Below are positions 1 to 17,600 of a stretch of 64,000 nt of DNA, one piece after another. Source of the stretch: Eudorina sp. 2006-703-Eu-15. Lineage: Eukaryota; Chlorophyta; Chlorophyceae; Chlamydomonadales; Volvocaceae. Position 1 is the first letter of the stretch. Every line of letters starts with the position of its first letter. The translations under genes were made by a program, and so were the position numbers. The notes beneath the pieces are model-generated. The model had not been told where the DNA came from. It saw nothing but the letters and a program-made list of their open reading frames with translations, and did not search any database. Location: the NCBI GenBank assembly GCA_003117195.1, contig BDSI01000004.1, positions 1 through 64,000 on the forward strand, given 5' to 3'.

Positions 1-20
1 TCCCCCTCCCCCCCGCACAG

Positions 21-593
21 GCCCCCGTGACGCTGGTCCCCTGCGGTCACACTTTCTGCCGCAAGTGCCTGGCCGCCGCCAACGGGCTATGCACCGAGTG
101 CGGAGCCGACACGCCCGCCGAGGTCACGGTGGCCAACGCGCCGCTGGACGCCATCTGCGCCAAGTATGAGCTCAAGCGCAGCGCGCTCGCGGCCATACAG
201 AGGGCGCTGCAGCAGGCGGGATCCGAGGGCGCCGCAGCCGCGGCACACGGGCCCGGAGGACACGGACACGGTCAGGGGCACGGGCAGGGGCACGGCGCGG
301 GCAGCGGTCACGCCGCGATTAGTTTTGGTGTTGGGGGTGGGGGTGGGGGTGGGGGTGGCTACGCGCGAGGAAGTGGTGTGTTTGGGGGTGGAGGAGCGGG
401 TGTGGGGGGCGGAGCTGGGGCGGGGGCGGGGGCAGGGGCAGGGACGGGGGCGGCGGCGCCGTTGGTACGGAAGCTGTCGGGGAGAGCCGGCGGCGGCGGG
501 GCAGCGGCGGCGCGGGCCATCAGCCAAGCGGCGTCGTCGGCGGCGACCGGCGGTGGTGGCGCAGGTGCGGGTGCGGGGCTGCCGCGGCCGTGA
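21..593 (+). CDS. RING-finger protein, 3' terminal exon (partial)
   Basis: This is the last exon of a gene that begins left of the window. The sequence opens with a polypyrimidine tract and a CACAG acceptor at 16-20, and the reading frame is open from base 21 to a TGA at 591-593. The first residues contain the second half of a C3HC4 RING: PCGHTFCRKC followed by CTECG, which supplies His and Cys zinc ligands. The first Cys pair must be in the upstream exon. RING proteins of this type are usually E3 ubiquitin ligases, so that role is inferred from the family only. A helical stretch (LDAICAKYELKRSALAAIQR) follows the RING. The remaining residues, about 120, are a His/Gly-rich then Gly/Ala-rich low-complexity tail. 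The substrate cannot be read from the sequence. Confidence 0.7.
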   Translation, partial: APVTLVPCGHTFCRKCLAAANGLCTECGADTPAEVTVANAPLDAICAKYELKRSALAAIQRALQQAGSEGAAAAAHGPGGHGHGQGHGQGHGAGSGHAAISFGVGGGGGGGGGYARGSGVFGGGGAGVGGGAGAGAGAGAGTGAAAPLVRKLSGRAGGGGAAAARAISQAASSAATGGGGAGAGAGLPRP

Positions 594-1008
594 TGTTGTG
601 GCTGCTAAAGTGGGACAGGGGACCTTGTAGCATAGAGACAGGGATCAGCGTAGGTTCGCGGACAATAGGGGATTTCGATTGGCTGGGTGGGGCCGGCGAT
701 TGACGGAGCGAGTGTTCAACAGGTTCGTCTGTCTGTGTGGATTGTGGGTCGCGCTGCAAAGTGAACGGCTATTTACCTTGATCCCTAGCGATGTTTTCTG
801 TCCGGAGGCGTGACTAATGTCAGGTTGAAGTCATGGCGTGGGGGGAGCCCTGCGGGCCCGGTTGCTAAGCTCCAGGGTTGTTCCGCTGATGTTCCGCTGA
901 TGTTCGGATCCCGGGTGCAATTGGAGGACGGGTAGGGGGAGCAAAGAGAAAGGGGGTTCAGGGGAAGGTTGGCGAGGTACGGAACCGAAAAGAGAAGAGG
1001 GGGTAGGG

Positions 1009-1110
1009 CGAGGTTGGCGAGGTACGGAAGCGATGTCAGAAGCGAGGTTGGCGAGGTACGGAAGCGATGTCAGAAGCGAGGTTGGCGAGGTACGGAAGCG
1101 ATGTCAGATG
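1009..1110. repeat. 34-nt tandem repeat, 3 copies
   Basis: Three near-identical copies of a 34-nt unit containing GGTTGGCGAGGTACGGAAGC stand head to tail. A degenerate partial copy precedes them from about 969. The array is followed directly by a (GGAC)n run at about 1118-1147. Confidence 0.8.
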
Positions 1111-1345
1111 TTGCGGGACGGACGGACGGACGGACGGACGGACGGACGTCCAACACGGTGTGGTTGTCAAGGCACTGTACCGCGTACTGCAGTACGGTAC
1201 GGTTTACTGGTACCAGGCAGTACAGTACGGTGGGTCCCATGCCCTGAACCCAACGGCGAGGATTGATTTCCGCGGTTCTGCCCGTGTCCGTGTGTGGTCG
1301 GTGAACGATCCGCTACGTCACGACGGCCCCACCGGGGTGGAGATC

Positions 1346-1430
1346 AGCACTGCACTGCACTGTACTGCACTGTACTGCACTGTACTGCACTGTACTGCAC
1401 TGTACTGCACTGTACTGCACTGCACTGCAG
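1346..1430. repeat. 10-nt tandem repeat (ACTGTACTGC)n
   Basis: About eight copies of a 10-nt unit of the type ACTGTACTGC, flanked by ACTGC pentamers at both ends. It lies in the spacer upstream of NIRK. No function is visible. Confidence 0.85.
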
Positions 1431-2175
1431 GTGGTGGGGGAGTGGGTACTGCCGATGACAGTTCAACATAGCTGGAGGGGGACAGGGGGGAGGTGCGGGG
1501 AGGGGAGGTGCGGGGAGGGGAGGGGGAACGGCTGAGCAAACGCGGTGGGCTCGCGGTGCGTCGGGGCGCACCCCGAGGGAGGAGGGAGGAGGGAGGGTAC
1601 GTGGGGGGGGCGTGGGGGCGGCTTGGTCCCTGCCGGGCCTCAACGCCGTAAGGAGGGTAAAAGCATAGGGCGCAGGGGGTTGGGGAGGTCAACGTGTTTT
1701 GAAGATGACGACCAGGCCGACCACCACATGTTGACGACCTCTGCGCGGCCCTGCCGCAGCCAGGCCGCGGCATCAGGTATGCATCCACCGTTCCCTCCCT
1801 CTCCCTCCGATCCAGACGCACTCGCTCATCGTCCAGACTGGTCGCTTCCCGGCGTCTCGAACTCTCAATATTCCGCCACCCTAAAAGCAAAGAAACTGGA
1901 TCACTGAGTGCAGACCAGAGAACTGTGGAGTCACTGTTCACAACTTGACGGCCTCACGACGGCAATATAAGGAGAACAATCAGTATTGCTACTACTATGC
2001 CGCTCACGTGTGTCTCCTCGGGGTCGCTGGTGGAGTCACTTGCCGTATGAACACCTCGTGGACTAGGCGACCCTCGGGCCTTCCGAATACGAACTTCACT
2101 CGGCAATCGAAGTCAAGCCAGAAATCCTTCAGCGAAGGTTTACAATATTACAAACCAAGAATTTTTTAACGTTGC

Positions 2176-7790
<5,615 letters not shown>

Positions 7791-10562
7791 GAGCCCCGAG
7801 GAGGCAGAGCCAGGTCGGGGCAGTCAGTCATGTCGGGGCAGGGGCCGGTGTGCCTGGTGGGTTGGGGGCTATACCGTAGGGGATCCCCGTGTGAGGTGGG
7901 TAGGGCGGAATGACAACGGCGGGGCAGCGGCCACCACCACTAGCACCGCCACCGCCACCCCCACCGGCATGGCAGGGCCAGGGGGGGACTGGGCGGGTGG
8001 TGCGAGGGTTTAGGGCTGAGGGGCATTGGGGTTTCAGAGAGGGATCTGGCCTCAGCCACCAGGGTCGGGTACAGGGACCCCGCGTCAGTCAGGCGGCTGT
8101 CGGCTGGATGGTGAGCGGAGGGGCCGCCTCGGGCGGTACCGGACAGCTGATATGGCTGACGGCTGATCGGAGGAGGTCGTGGAGAGATCGCTGCACGGAG
8201 GGCGGGCGGGTGGGTGAATTGGTCCTCTCTGAAAGGAGGGCTATCCAGCAGGGGCTTGTTTGTTGTCCTTCCCTGGAAAGGGACACACGAGCCGCACTCC
8301 ACCCCCATATGCTTTTCATGGGTGCACCGCAAACGCTGTCACGCATTCGGTTTGCTGGCCGTGCAGCGGACTCTCAACTACCACACTCGTCGCAAGATAA
8401 TGTTGCCGTACAGGAGCACGGCAAATTTTTGGATCTCGCTGCCGTGCAGGTTGGATTGACCCCTTCGTTGCGTGATATGATTGCGTTCACAAGAGGACTG
8501 AGCCGCGAGGAGCGAGTTGTGTGTCCAGAAAAGAGACCCGCGCGACCGAGTTGTGTGCGCGTGTGGCGTCTCGTCGTGTTGCTGTGGCTGGGTTCCTTCC
8601 AGGGCCCCGCCGTCGGTGCGAATGCGGCGACTGCGCTGACGGTCGGTCGGGCGCTGACATACGGTAACGTTGGGGTCCGCTGTAACGTTCATTCATTCAT
8701 TTATACGGTACCCGTATGCCTAGGACATGTGAACTTGTCGTCGCATGCAACACGATGGAAGCTGTTGCACAGGCGGACTCGCTTTCGAAGCGATCGTCGG
8801 TTTGTAACCTTCACCGTCCAGGGGGTAGATGGCCCAGCCTGAAGCATCCCAGCTTATGCGGCACCCCGGCTTGAGGCACCCCCGGCTTGATGCACCCCAG
8901 GTGCGCGGTCGGTTTGCGACCGATGGGACATGTCGGTGGCCGGCCCTCTGCCCCATCTCCGGAGGGACGCGCCCACGCGGAAGACCCGGGACCCCGTGTA
9001 CTGCCAGAGCCGAACATGCCCAGCAGGCACGCCATGCGCACTGGGAAGTCAGTACTGGGTGTGCCGCCCAGGGCCGCCCAGGGCCGCCCGTGACGGACGG
9101 CTGATGGCCCCTCCACGACCGGACTGCTGAGCGGCCCCCCCCGCCAGCCAGCCAGCCCCCCACGGCCCCTCCTGACGTCAGCCAAGACTGGCCTCCCCTC
9201 CAGCCCCCCAACATTCGCCCGCGGGGAGGGAAGGAAGAAAGGAAGGAAGCAATGACGGAAGGAAGATAGTCCGTAGGCCTACCCCGGGTCGCCAGACGCA
9301 CCGTCTACCGTATCGTATCGTATCGTATCGTATCCAACCGGGGGCCACTGGACAAGGCGATGGACCCGCACCAGCACCACCACCCCGCAGGTACCCCTTC
9401 CTCGCGCGCCCCCGCGCCACAGGGCGGAGCTCTGTCGTCCGGGTGCGGTATCTGACAAGGTCCTGTTTGCCCTCCAGCCTCCACACCACAAATGGACCCA
9501 CCTTGCAACGGCTGCATGTATCCATACATGCAATACTCCTATCTCTCCCCGCTTTCCGGAGACGCAAGTACGCCATCTCAAGCCTCCTTGTATCGCCCCC
9601 CACGCCACCCCGCTCGCAGCGCTGCTCGTCGTCGTCTCACGAGAGAGGGAAAGCGTGTCACACACAGACGGCTGTATGTGGCAGCACCAGCCGCGCCGCC
9701 TCGCACCCCCACCACCGCATCACCACCTCCGTTCTTCTGCCCCGGGTTCGGCTGCCCCATTACCGGTACACCCGTCACACAGCCCCCCGGCGTCGATCGA
9801 TCGCTCACTCACACGCTCACACACTCGCACACTCACTCACATGTCGCTCAATCGCCCCCTGGACCCCTCCCTCCCGAACACCCCGCACCTGCCCCGGGGG
9901 AGCAGGGCTGGCTCGGGGACGCCCCTGAGGGGAAGCCCCGGCGCGGAAGCCCCGGAGGGGAAGCCGCACGAGGGTTAAAAAGAAAAACCAAGCTGCACGG
10001 GGTACGGTGTTCACACACGGTCTGTCGTACGAGCCGTACTTGTTGTCGTGTATGTGTACATACGATATGTGTGTAGACGGACGCAAGTCTGCAAGCTCCG
10101 TGGACAGGCCCCAAGCCGACTCGATTCAAGTTCAGGCTGGACCGCAGCGGCGGGGGCAACGCCCAGGACGCGGCCGCGGGCAAATCCAACTCGGAACCTC
10201 TTGCCCGTGACCTGCTGCCCGACATCCCCCGCCCCCCGCCCTCCGCCACCTGCCACCTGGGACCTGTCCTGCGCCGCCGCGCCCCGCGTAGTGCCTTGCC
10301 CCCAACCCGTACCAACCTTGCCGTACCTCCCTTGCCGCGGCATCATATCACCGACAGCTGGACCACCCGGCAAGGGACCCCCACACAGGACACAGCACCA
10401 CCACCACTACCTCCGGGCGCACTTGCTCCTCGCCTCGCCCCCCCCCTTCCCGTGCGGACCCGTGGGTCAGTGCAGGTCGCAACGTGCGGACCCGTGGGTC
10501 AGTGCGGGTCGCAACGTGCGGACCCGTGGGTCAGTGCGGGTCGCAACGTGCGGACCCGTGGG
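7791..10562. other. convergent 3' spacer between NIRK and the aminopeptidase
   Basis: No protein-like reading frame was found in this 2.8 kb. TGTAA motifs at 8681 and about 8799 on the + strand are candidate NIRK polyadenylation signals, giving a 3' UTR of roughly 0.9-1.0 kb. A (GTATC)n run lies at about 9307-9335. A CA-rich stretch lies at about 9800-9840, and a GGGGAAGCCCCGG duplication at about 9930-9965. The right end is the 32-nt repeat that runs into the aminopeptidase stop codon. Confidence 0.5.
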
Positions 10563-10572
10563 TCAGTGCGAG
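10453..10572. repeat. 32-nt tandem repeat, about 3.6 copies, overlapping a stop codon
   Basis: Head-to-tail copies contain GCGGACCCGTGGGTCAGTGC. The last, truncated copy overlaps the end of the aminopeptidase reading frame (10563-10572), and its TCA supplies the TGA stop on the minus strand. Each unit contains the GACCCGTGGGTC motif that also recurs in NAD synthetase introns. Confidence 0.85.
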
Positions 10573-11838
10573 TGTGTGTTGCAGCAGGGCGTGTCCGCGA
10601 TGGTGCCCTGGATGGCGGGCGGGGGCAGCGCATCCACATCCAGGCTGGCGTCCAGGGCGGAGAACTGCGCATGGAAGGGGCCGGGAGGGAGGGCGGGAGA
10701 GAGGCGGGAGGAAGAAAGGGACGGCAGCGGCAGCGGCACCGGGGACAGGGGCAGGGGGCAAGAGGACCGACCGGGTTTTGAACGAAAAAACCAAGGGCGG
10801 AGGCGCGATCGGGATGCGAGGATGGGCCCAGGGCGGAGGCGTGATGACATTCACCCTCACAGACCTACAGTCCTACACATCTGGGTTACTGATCCGGTTG
10901 AGAGGTCTTCCGCGCACCAGGTAGGGGTGCCCGACCAGGGTTGGCGGGGCGACGGCGGCGCGGCGCGACTAGGTGGCCCCGCCGAGTCGCGGGCAGCTGC
11001 CGGAGGAGCCGTCGTACGCGCACGCGGCGCAGGAGGCGCCAAATCGCTGTTGCAGCTCTCGAGGGCGCGAACGGCACGTCGCGACAGGACAAGACATGGG
11101 CACGGAGCCACGAACACGGACACGGACACGGATGCATCGCAGCCGACGGGCCGAATTTGACACATGCGCGTACGGCAAAAGCCATCGCTCGACAGTTTGG
11201 CGTCGTACTACGAAATTCGTACCTCCCGGAAAAAGGTAAGGAAGTGGTCGTACGCCAGCGCCACGTCATCCGTACCACACTGCATTACAACGATTTCGTC
11301 ATGATTTGCGTTAGCAGTAGCAGCAGCAGCAGCAACACAACAGCAACAATGATAACAGGATTCCCACCAGGGCCAGCAGTACGGCACTAGGGTTCTTGCC
11401 AACTGCCCTCCGGTGCTTCCCCCCATCTCCACGCGCGCCCCCCCGGGACCCCCCGCGGCCTCCCCCCCCGCGGCCTCCCCCCGCGGCCTCCCCCCCCCCC
11501 CCCCCCCCCCCCCCCCCGCGGCCTCCCCCCCCGCGGCCTCCCCCCCCCGCGGCCTCCCCCCCCCGCGGCCTCCCCCCCCCCGCGGCCTCCCCCCCCCCGC
11601 GGCCTCCCCCCCCCCCGCGGCCTCCCCCCCCCCGCGGCCTCCCCCCCCCCCCCGCGGCCTCCCCCCCCCCGCGGCTCCCCCCCCCCCCCGCGGCCTCCCC
11701 CCCCCCGCGGCCTCCCCCCCCCCCCCCCCCCCCCGCGCCTCCCCCCCCCCGCGGCCTCCCCCCCCCGCGGCCTCCCCCCCCCCGCGGCCTCCCCCCCCCC
11801 GCGGCCTCCCCCCCCCCGCGGCCTCCCCCCCCCCCGCG

Positions 11839-11869
<31 letters not shown>

Positions 11870-14636
11870 CGGCCTCCCCCCCCCCGCGGCCTCCCCCCCC
11901 CGCGGCCTCCCCCCCCCCGCGGCCTCCCCCCCCCGCGGCCTCCCCCCCCCGCGGCCTCCCCCCCGCGGCCTCCCCCCCCCCCCCCCCGCGGCTCCCCCCC
12001 CCCGCGGCCTCCCCCCCCCCGCGGCCTCCCCCCCCCGCGGCCTCCCCCCCCCGCGCCTCCCCCCCCGCGGCCTCCCCCCCCCGCGCCTCCCCCCCCCCGG
12101 CCTCCCCCCCCCCCGCGGCCTCCCCCCCCCCCGCGGCCTCCCCCCCCCGCGGCCTCCCCCCCCCGCGGCCTCCCCCCCCCGCCCCCCCCCCCCCCGGCCC
12201 CCCCCCCCCCGCGGCCTCCCCCCCCCGCGGCCTCCCCCCCGCCGGCCCCACCTGCTCCTGATGCTGTGCATGGAGAGCTGCGCTATGCCGCAGTCCACTG
12301 TACGACATCCCAGGTTGGACGACAGGATGGGCCCTATGGTGGAGCCGCACGGCATGTCGTTGCGCACCGAGAACTCCTGACAGGGGATGCCGTGGCGGCG
12401 AGCCACCTCCCTGGGGCGGTGTGGGTTGGGAGTTGGAGGTTGGGGTTGGGGTTGGGCAACGTGGGGGAAAGTACGGTACAGCAGCTGCGGGGAACCCAAA
12501 AGGAATGGCGGGGAGCGCTTGAGAAATCTTGGGGAAGGAGGCAGCGCTAAGGTACCCCCGCGCGCCGCGAGGTCCCCCGTTCCGCCCCCCCCTCCGCCCC
12601 CCGTTGCACACCCCACCCCGGGCTGGGGTGGGGTGGGTCTCGACCGGGCTGGGTGTGCCTGGGCACTTCCCATCGTTACCCCACCCCACCCCACCCCACC
12701 CCCACCCCACCCCACCCCACCCCACCCCACCCCACCCCACCCCACCCCACCCCACCCCACCCCACCCCCCCCACCCCACCCCACCCCACCCACCCCACCC
12801 CACCCCACCCCACCCCACCCCACCCCATCCCACCCCATCCCAGCCCGCCCCACCTGAAGAGCGTCGCGCTGACGGCGTTGGTGGCGTAGCGCTGGTTGTG
12901 GTTGTGTTTGAGCACCAGGCCGCCGTGCATCCGGGGCTGGTGGTCGGGGTCGTGCTGCGCAGCAGGGGAGGGGGAGGAGGAGGGGGAGGAGGGCGAGGGC
13001 GAGTAGGTGGGCGAGGAGGTGCGAGGGGTGGGGTGAGGTATGAGGTGTAGCAGTGAGGGATGAGGTGGAGGGGGATGTGTGCTGTTGGGCAAGCTAGGGC
13101 CCGGGGCGGGACAGGGGCGGTGTGAGGGGCTCCAGGAATTGTTCGAAGGGAGTCGAAGGGAGTCCAGTTCGAAGGGAGTCGAAGGGAGTCCACCCTGGAG
13201 CCCACTTGCGGCAACATACCGCAACAGCGAGATGCGCCCAACCCCTCCAGCTGGCACTGAGTCGCCCTGGCCCCTCCGCCCCCCCTCCCCACGCCCCCCG
13301 CTGCAACCTTCCCCCACCGCGCCCGCTCACTCCGTTCCTCGGCTTCCCTCTGTGCATCGCCATGACCTCGGACGTCGCTCGCGGCGCGGCTCCCCCTTCC
13401 ACCACCACAGGTCGGTAATGTATCCTTTCTTTTTTGGGTTGGGTCGGGTCCGCACTTTGCTTGCTGTTGCACCGGCGGCGGCGCGGCCGCGCCGCCACGC
13501 GCCCGCGCGTGGTCTCTGTGTTTCTGTTGCTATGCAGGTGCCTCGCCACGTAAGTATGTTTTTTCTGGGTGTGTCTGGGCCTGTTTTTTGGGTTTATTGC
13601 TTTTTCAGTTTATCCCCCCCCCCCCCGCGGTGCAGCTCGTCCAGATGCATCCCTTCGGCCCCTGCAGCCACCCTCCCGAACCACCCCGTCCGCGACCAGT
13701 CATCTGCCCCAACAGCCAACCACCAACCACCCCTGGGCCCCCTGTGTGCTGCGTCGTGCTGCGTCGTGCTGTGCTGTGCTGTGCTGTGCTGTGCTGTGCT
13801 GTGCCGCCCCACCTTGTCCGAGTAGTTGGGATGGAGCGCGTGCGCCATGTCCGCACTGACCAGGAACGAGTTGCGCAGCGTGCGCTCCACTGCGCCCTGA
13901 GGGGCGGGGGCGGGGGCGGGGGCGGGGGCGGGGCGTGGTGCGGGCGGGGGATATTGGACATTGGTAGACATATTTTTACTGCGCCGCTGCCAAAGCGTGC
14001 AGGCGAGGGTGCGGGCGGGGGTGCGGGCGGGGAGAGGGTGGGGCGGACGGGACGTGCAGGGACCCGTTCCGCAGAGCGGCGCCAGCGGACGGTACGGCAG
14101 CGAGTGCCGAGGGCGCGCACAGGAGTCCCACGGGTCGGTGCGTCGGTCACGTGCGAACCTACCGCCGGTCCCAGCGCAGTTGGCTCCCCCCTTTGACACA
14201 CACACCCACACCCCGGGGCCCTGAGGTGCCAGGTCCCGGCGGCCTGCCTCCTCCTCCTCCTTGCCCCTCCTCCTCCTCCCCCTTGCCCCTCCTTCCCCCC
14301 CTCCTCCTCCCCTCGCGTGATCCGGAGGACAGCCCTCGGCTCCGCCGCTGAGAGAGGAGAGGGAGGCCCTGCCTCAGCTCCCCCTCTCCGCCCACTGATC
14401 TCTATGAGGCCCCCCCCGCCCCGCCCCACCTCCCCCCACCCCCCCACCCCCACCCCCACCCGCCCCGTGCCCACCTCCTGGCCCCCCGCCAGTGCGGCCG
14501 CCACTCGCGTGATGGTGTCCCTCATCACCGGACCCCCGGCACCCTGGGGGGTGGGGTGGGGGGTGGGGGGGTGGGGGGGTGGGGGGGTGGGGGGTGGCAG
14601 GGTTAGCAGGGGTGAAAGGTTGGTGAGGGGACCTGG

Positions 14637-14676
<40 letters not shown>

Positions 14677-17600
14677 TGTCAGGACGTGTTTTAGTCACCG
14701 GCTCCCCGACACCCCGACAAATCCCTCCCTAACCCAGACCCCTCTCGGCCACCCGCCAACCGCCCCCCATCACACCCGCCCACCCCCACCCCGCCCCACA
14801 CCCGCCCACCCCACCCCGCCCCACACCTGCGCGCTCTCGCTGCCGACCTCCTCGTGGTCGAACAGGGCGATGGCCCGCACCCCGGTCTCCTGCTCCAGGG
14901 AGGCGGCGTCGGGGCAGGCGTCCACCAGGGCCTGATGGGGGGAGGGTCAGGGGAGGGTCAGGGGAGGGGGAGGGGAGGGGCAGGGGGAGGGTAGGGGGAG
15001 GGGGAGGGGGGAGGGGCAGGAGAGGGGCAGGGGAGGACAAGGTTGGGGTGAGCACGTGACCAGTCCAGCAGCAAACCCGAGGGGCCGGGACCCGACGGCG
15101 GAATGGAACTGGAACGGGCAACGTGCGAGGTCCCGGGAGGGCGCTGGGCGGGCCGGCACATATACCCTAAACCAGGGGGCCCCCCAGGGACACCCAGCAA
15201 CCATGGTGTACGACATCGCACACACGGTGCCGTACGGTACCTGCAGCGCCACGTACGACATGGCCAGGTTGTCCAGCCGGCCCGCGAACACGAATTCCCC
15301 GTGGGCGCCGCCGAGCACCCCGGGCTGTGTGTCCACCAGGTGCAGCTCAAAGTCCACGATGGCCTCGGGGGGCAGCCCAGCTCGGTGGCGAGCAGGGACA
15401 GCAGCAGCGGCGAGTGGCGACCGCCGCCCGCGGCCGCGGCGGCGGCGGCAGCCGGCGGCGTGGCGTCGGTGAGCAGCTGGGTCTTAACGGCGGTGGCGAC
15501 CAGGGGGGCGAAGTTGGTCTGCAGGTTGGGCTTGAAGCCGGCGGTGTGGATGTCCCGCTGCAGGTGGATGGCCTGCGGGGGAGAAGGGGGGCCGGGGGCG
15601 GGGGCGCCGGGGGGGTGGGGGCGGGGGGCGGGGGGCCGGGGGCGGGGGGGCCGGGGGGTGGGGGGCGGGGGGCCGGGGGCGGGGGGGGGCGGGGGGGGGC
15701 GGGGTGCGGCCCTCGGTGGGGCCTGGCAGAGCGGAGGCGTGGCGAGGGGGGCCGCCGCCGCCGCCGCCGCTTCGGGTGGGTGGTTCAGCGGACATCATCC
15801 TCCGCACTGCAGCCCTGCCCCGCCCTGCCCCTCCTCCCCCTCCTTCCCTCGTCGTTCTGGGCTCCGCCTGCCTAGCCTCCCTCGCCCCCAAGGGCGGCCA
15901 GGTCAGGGTATGTCTCTAATGGGGCAGGCAGCAGCAGCTTCAGGCCCAGGTTCAGGCCCAGCTTCAGGCCCAGGTTCAGGCCCAGCTTCAGGCCCCCAGC
16001 TTCAGGCCCCCCAGCTTCAGGCCCCCCAGCCTCAGGCCCCCCAGCCTCAGGCCCCCCAGCCTCAGGCCCCCCAGCCTCAGGCCCCCCAGCCTCAGGCCCC
16101 CCAGCCTCAGGCCCCTCCGCCTAGCCTCAGGCCCCCCAGCCTCAGGCCCCCCAGCCTCAGGCCCCCCAGCCTCAGGCCCCCAGCCTCAGGCCCCTCCGCC
16201 TAGCCTCAGGGCCCCCAGCCTCAGGCCCCCCAGCCTCAGGCCCCCCAGCCTCAGGCCCCCCAGCTTCAGGCCCCCAGCCTCAGGCCCCTCCGCCTAGCCT
16301 CAGGGCCCCCAGCCTCAGGCCCCCCAGCCTCAGGCCCCCCAGCCTCAGGCCCCCCAGCCTCAGCCAGCCTCAGGCCCCCTCAGGCCTCAGGCCCAGGTAT
16401 CCGACCCACCAGCATGGGGATCCGCAGCAGCGGTCGGTCCAGCTTCACCAGCCGCTGCTTCAGACCGCCGCCCGCGTCCTCACGGACCAGCACACGGCCC
16501 GCCAGGCCCAGGTCCCTGTCGTACCACGTGTACCACAGGCCGCCGCCGTACGTCTCCACGTTGATCTGTGACGACATACGACAATAGATTACGAGGGGAC
16601 CCGGAACAGCGATAGAAGTGAGAAGTGAGAACAGGCCGAGCGAAGAAGACGCGGGATGTACAACCAACGTCGCCGTGAGAGTGGCAGGTCGTACGGTGCC
16701 GTACCATGTTATAGCCGCTCTTGTTGGAGGCGCTGACGGGTTTGAGTTTGAGGCAGGGCGAGTCGGTGTGCGCACCCACCATGTAGAAGCCGTTGCCTGG
16801 GGGAACGGGGCGGAAGAGGTGGAGAGGGGGAAAGGGGAAGAGGTGGGGAGAGGTGTGGAGGTGTGGAGGTGTGGAGGTGTGGAGAGGGGGAGAGGGGGAG
16901 GCATGCATACACAGCGAAGGTGTTTCATGCCCAACCCCTGGGGCCTGTCTTCCCTCTCCTGTGTCCACACCCCTACTCCGCCCCCCCCCCACCGGGTTGG
17001 AACTTGGCTCCCACGGCGAAGGCCACGATGGTGGACATGTTCCGGGTGAAGAAGTACCGCCCGCCCGGCTGGACGGACCTGGGTGCGGTCCAGGAAGGGA
17101 GGGAGGGGTTGAGGCGGGGTTGAGGCGGGGTTGAGGCGGGGTTGAGGCGGGGTTGAGGCGGGGTTGAGGCGGGGTTGAGGCGGGGTTGAGGCGGGGTTGA
17201 GGCGGGGTTGAGGCGGGGTTGAGGCGGGGTTGAGGCGGGGTTGAGGCGGGGTTGAGGCGGGGTTGAGGCGGGGTTGAGGCGGGGTTGAGGCGGGGTTGAG
17301 GCGGGGCTGAGGCGGGGTTGAGGCGGGGCTGAGGCGGGGTTGAGGCGGGGTTGAGGCGGGGTTGAGGCGGGGTTGAGGCGGGGTTGAGGCGGGGTTGCGG
17401 CGGGGTTGAGGCGGGGTTGAGGCGGGGTTGAGGCGGGGTTGCGGAGCGGTTGAGGCGGGGTTTCGGAGCGGTTCAGGAGGTTCCCGGGCTCGGGTGCCAT
17501 GGCAGGGCTGGGTTCGCTCGGATGCGGCCGCGGAGAGGTGGTGGAGAGGTGGTGGAGGGGCTGTCGAGGGTGCGACCGGGGGGCGGTGATGCCCCCCTGG

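Larger units (their letters stand above)
594..2175. other. intergenic / repeat-rich spacer without a supported gene
   Basis: This stretch separates the RING-protein stop codon from the first NIRK exon. It has no open frame with recognisable protein similarity. It holds three separate tandem repeats, listed individually, a CT/GA-rich stretch near 1470-1600, and a more AT-rich segment at about 1940-2170 just before the NIRK start. That last segment is the likeliest place for the NIRK promoter and 5' UTR. I saw no clear TATA box. Confidence 0.5.

Noticed and set aside
7910..8842. 310-codon open frame after NIRK
   Set aside because: Composition and sequence are not protein-like, no domain is visible and no splice-consistent neighbours were found. 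It is probably chance in GC-rich DNA and partly 3' UTR.
10453..10572. Possible CRISPR-like array (32-nt direct repeats)
   Set aside because: Repeats are contiguous with no unique spacers, and the genome is eukaryotic. It is an ordinary minisatellite. The same applies to the 34-nt arrays at 1009 and 21300.
11208..13472. Very long open frames (up to 754 codons) across the poly-C region on both strands
   Set aside because: They translate minisatellite DNA into GGGRGG or PPRP repeats and cross verified aminopeptidase exon boundaries. They are intron sequence.
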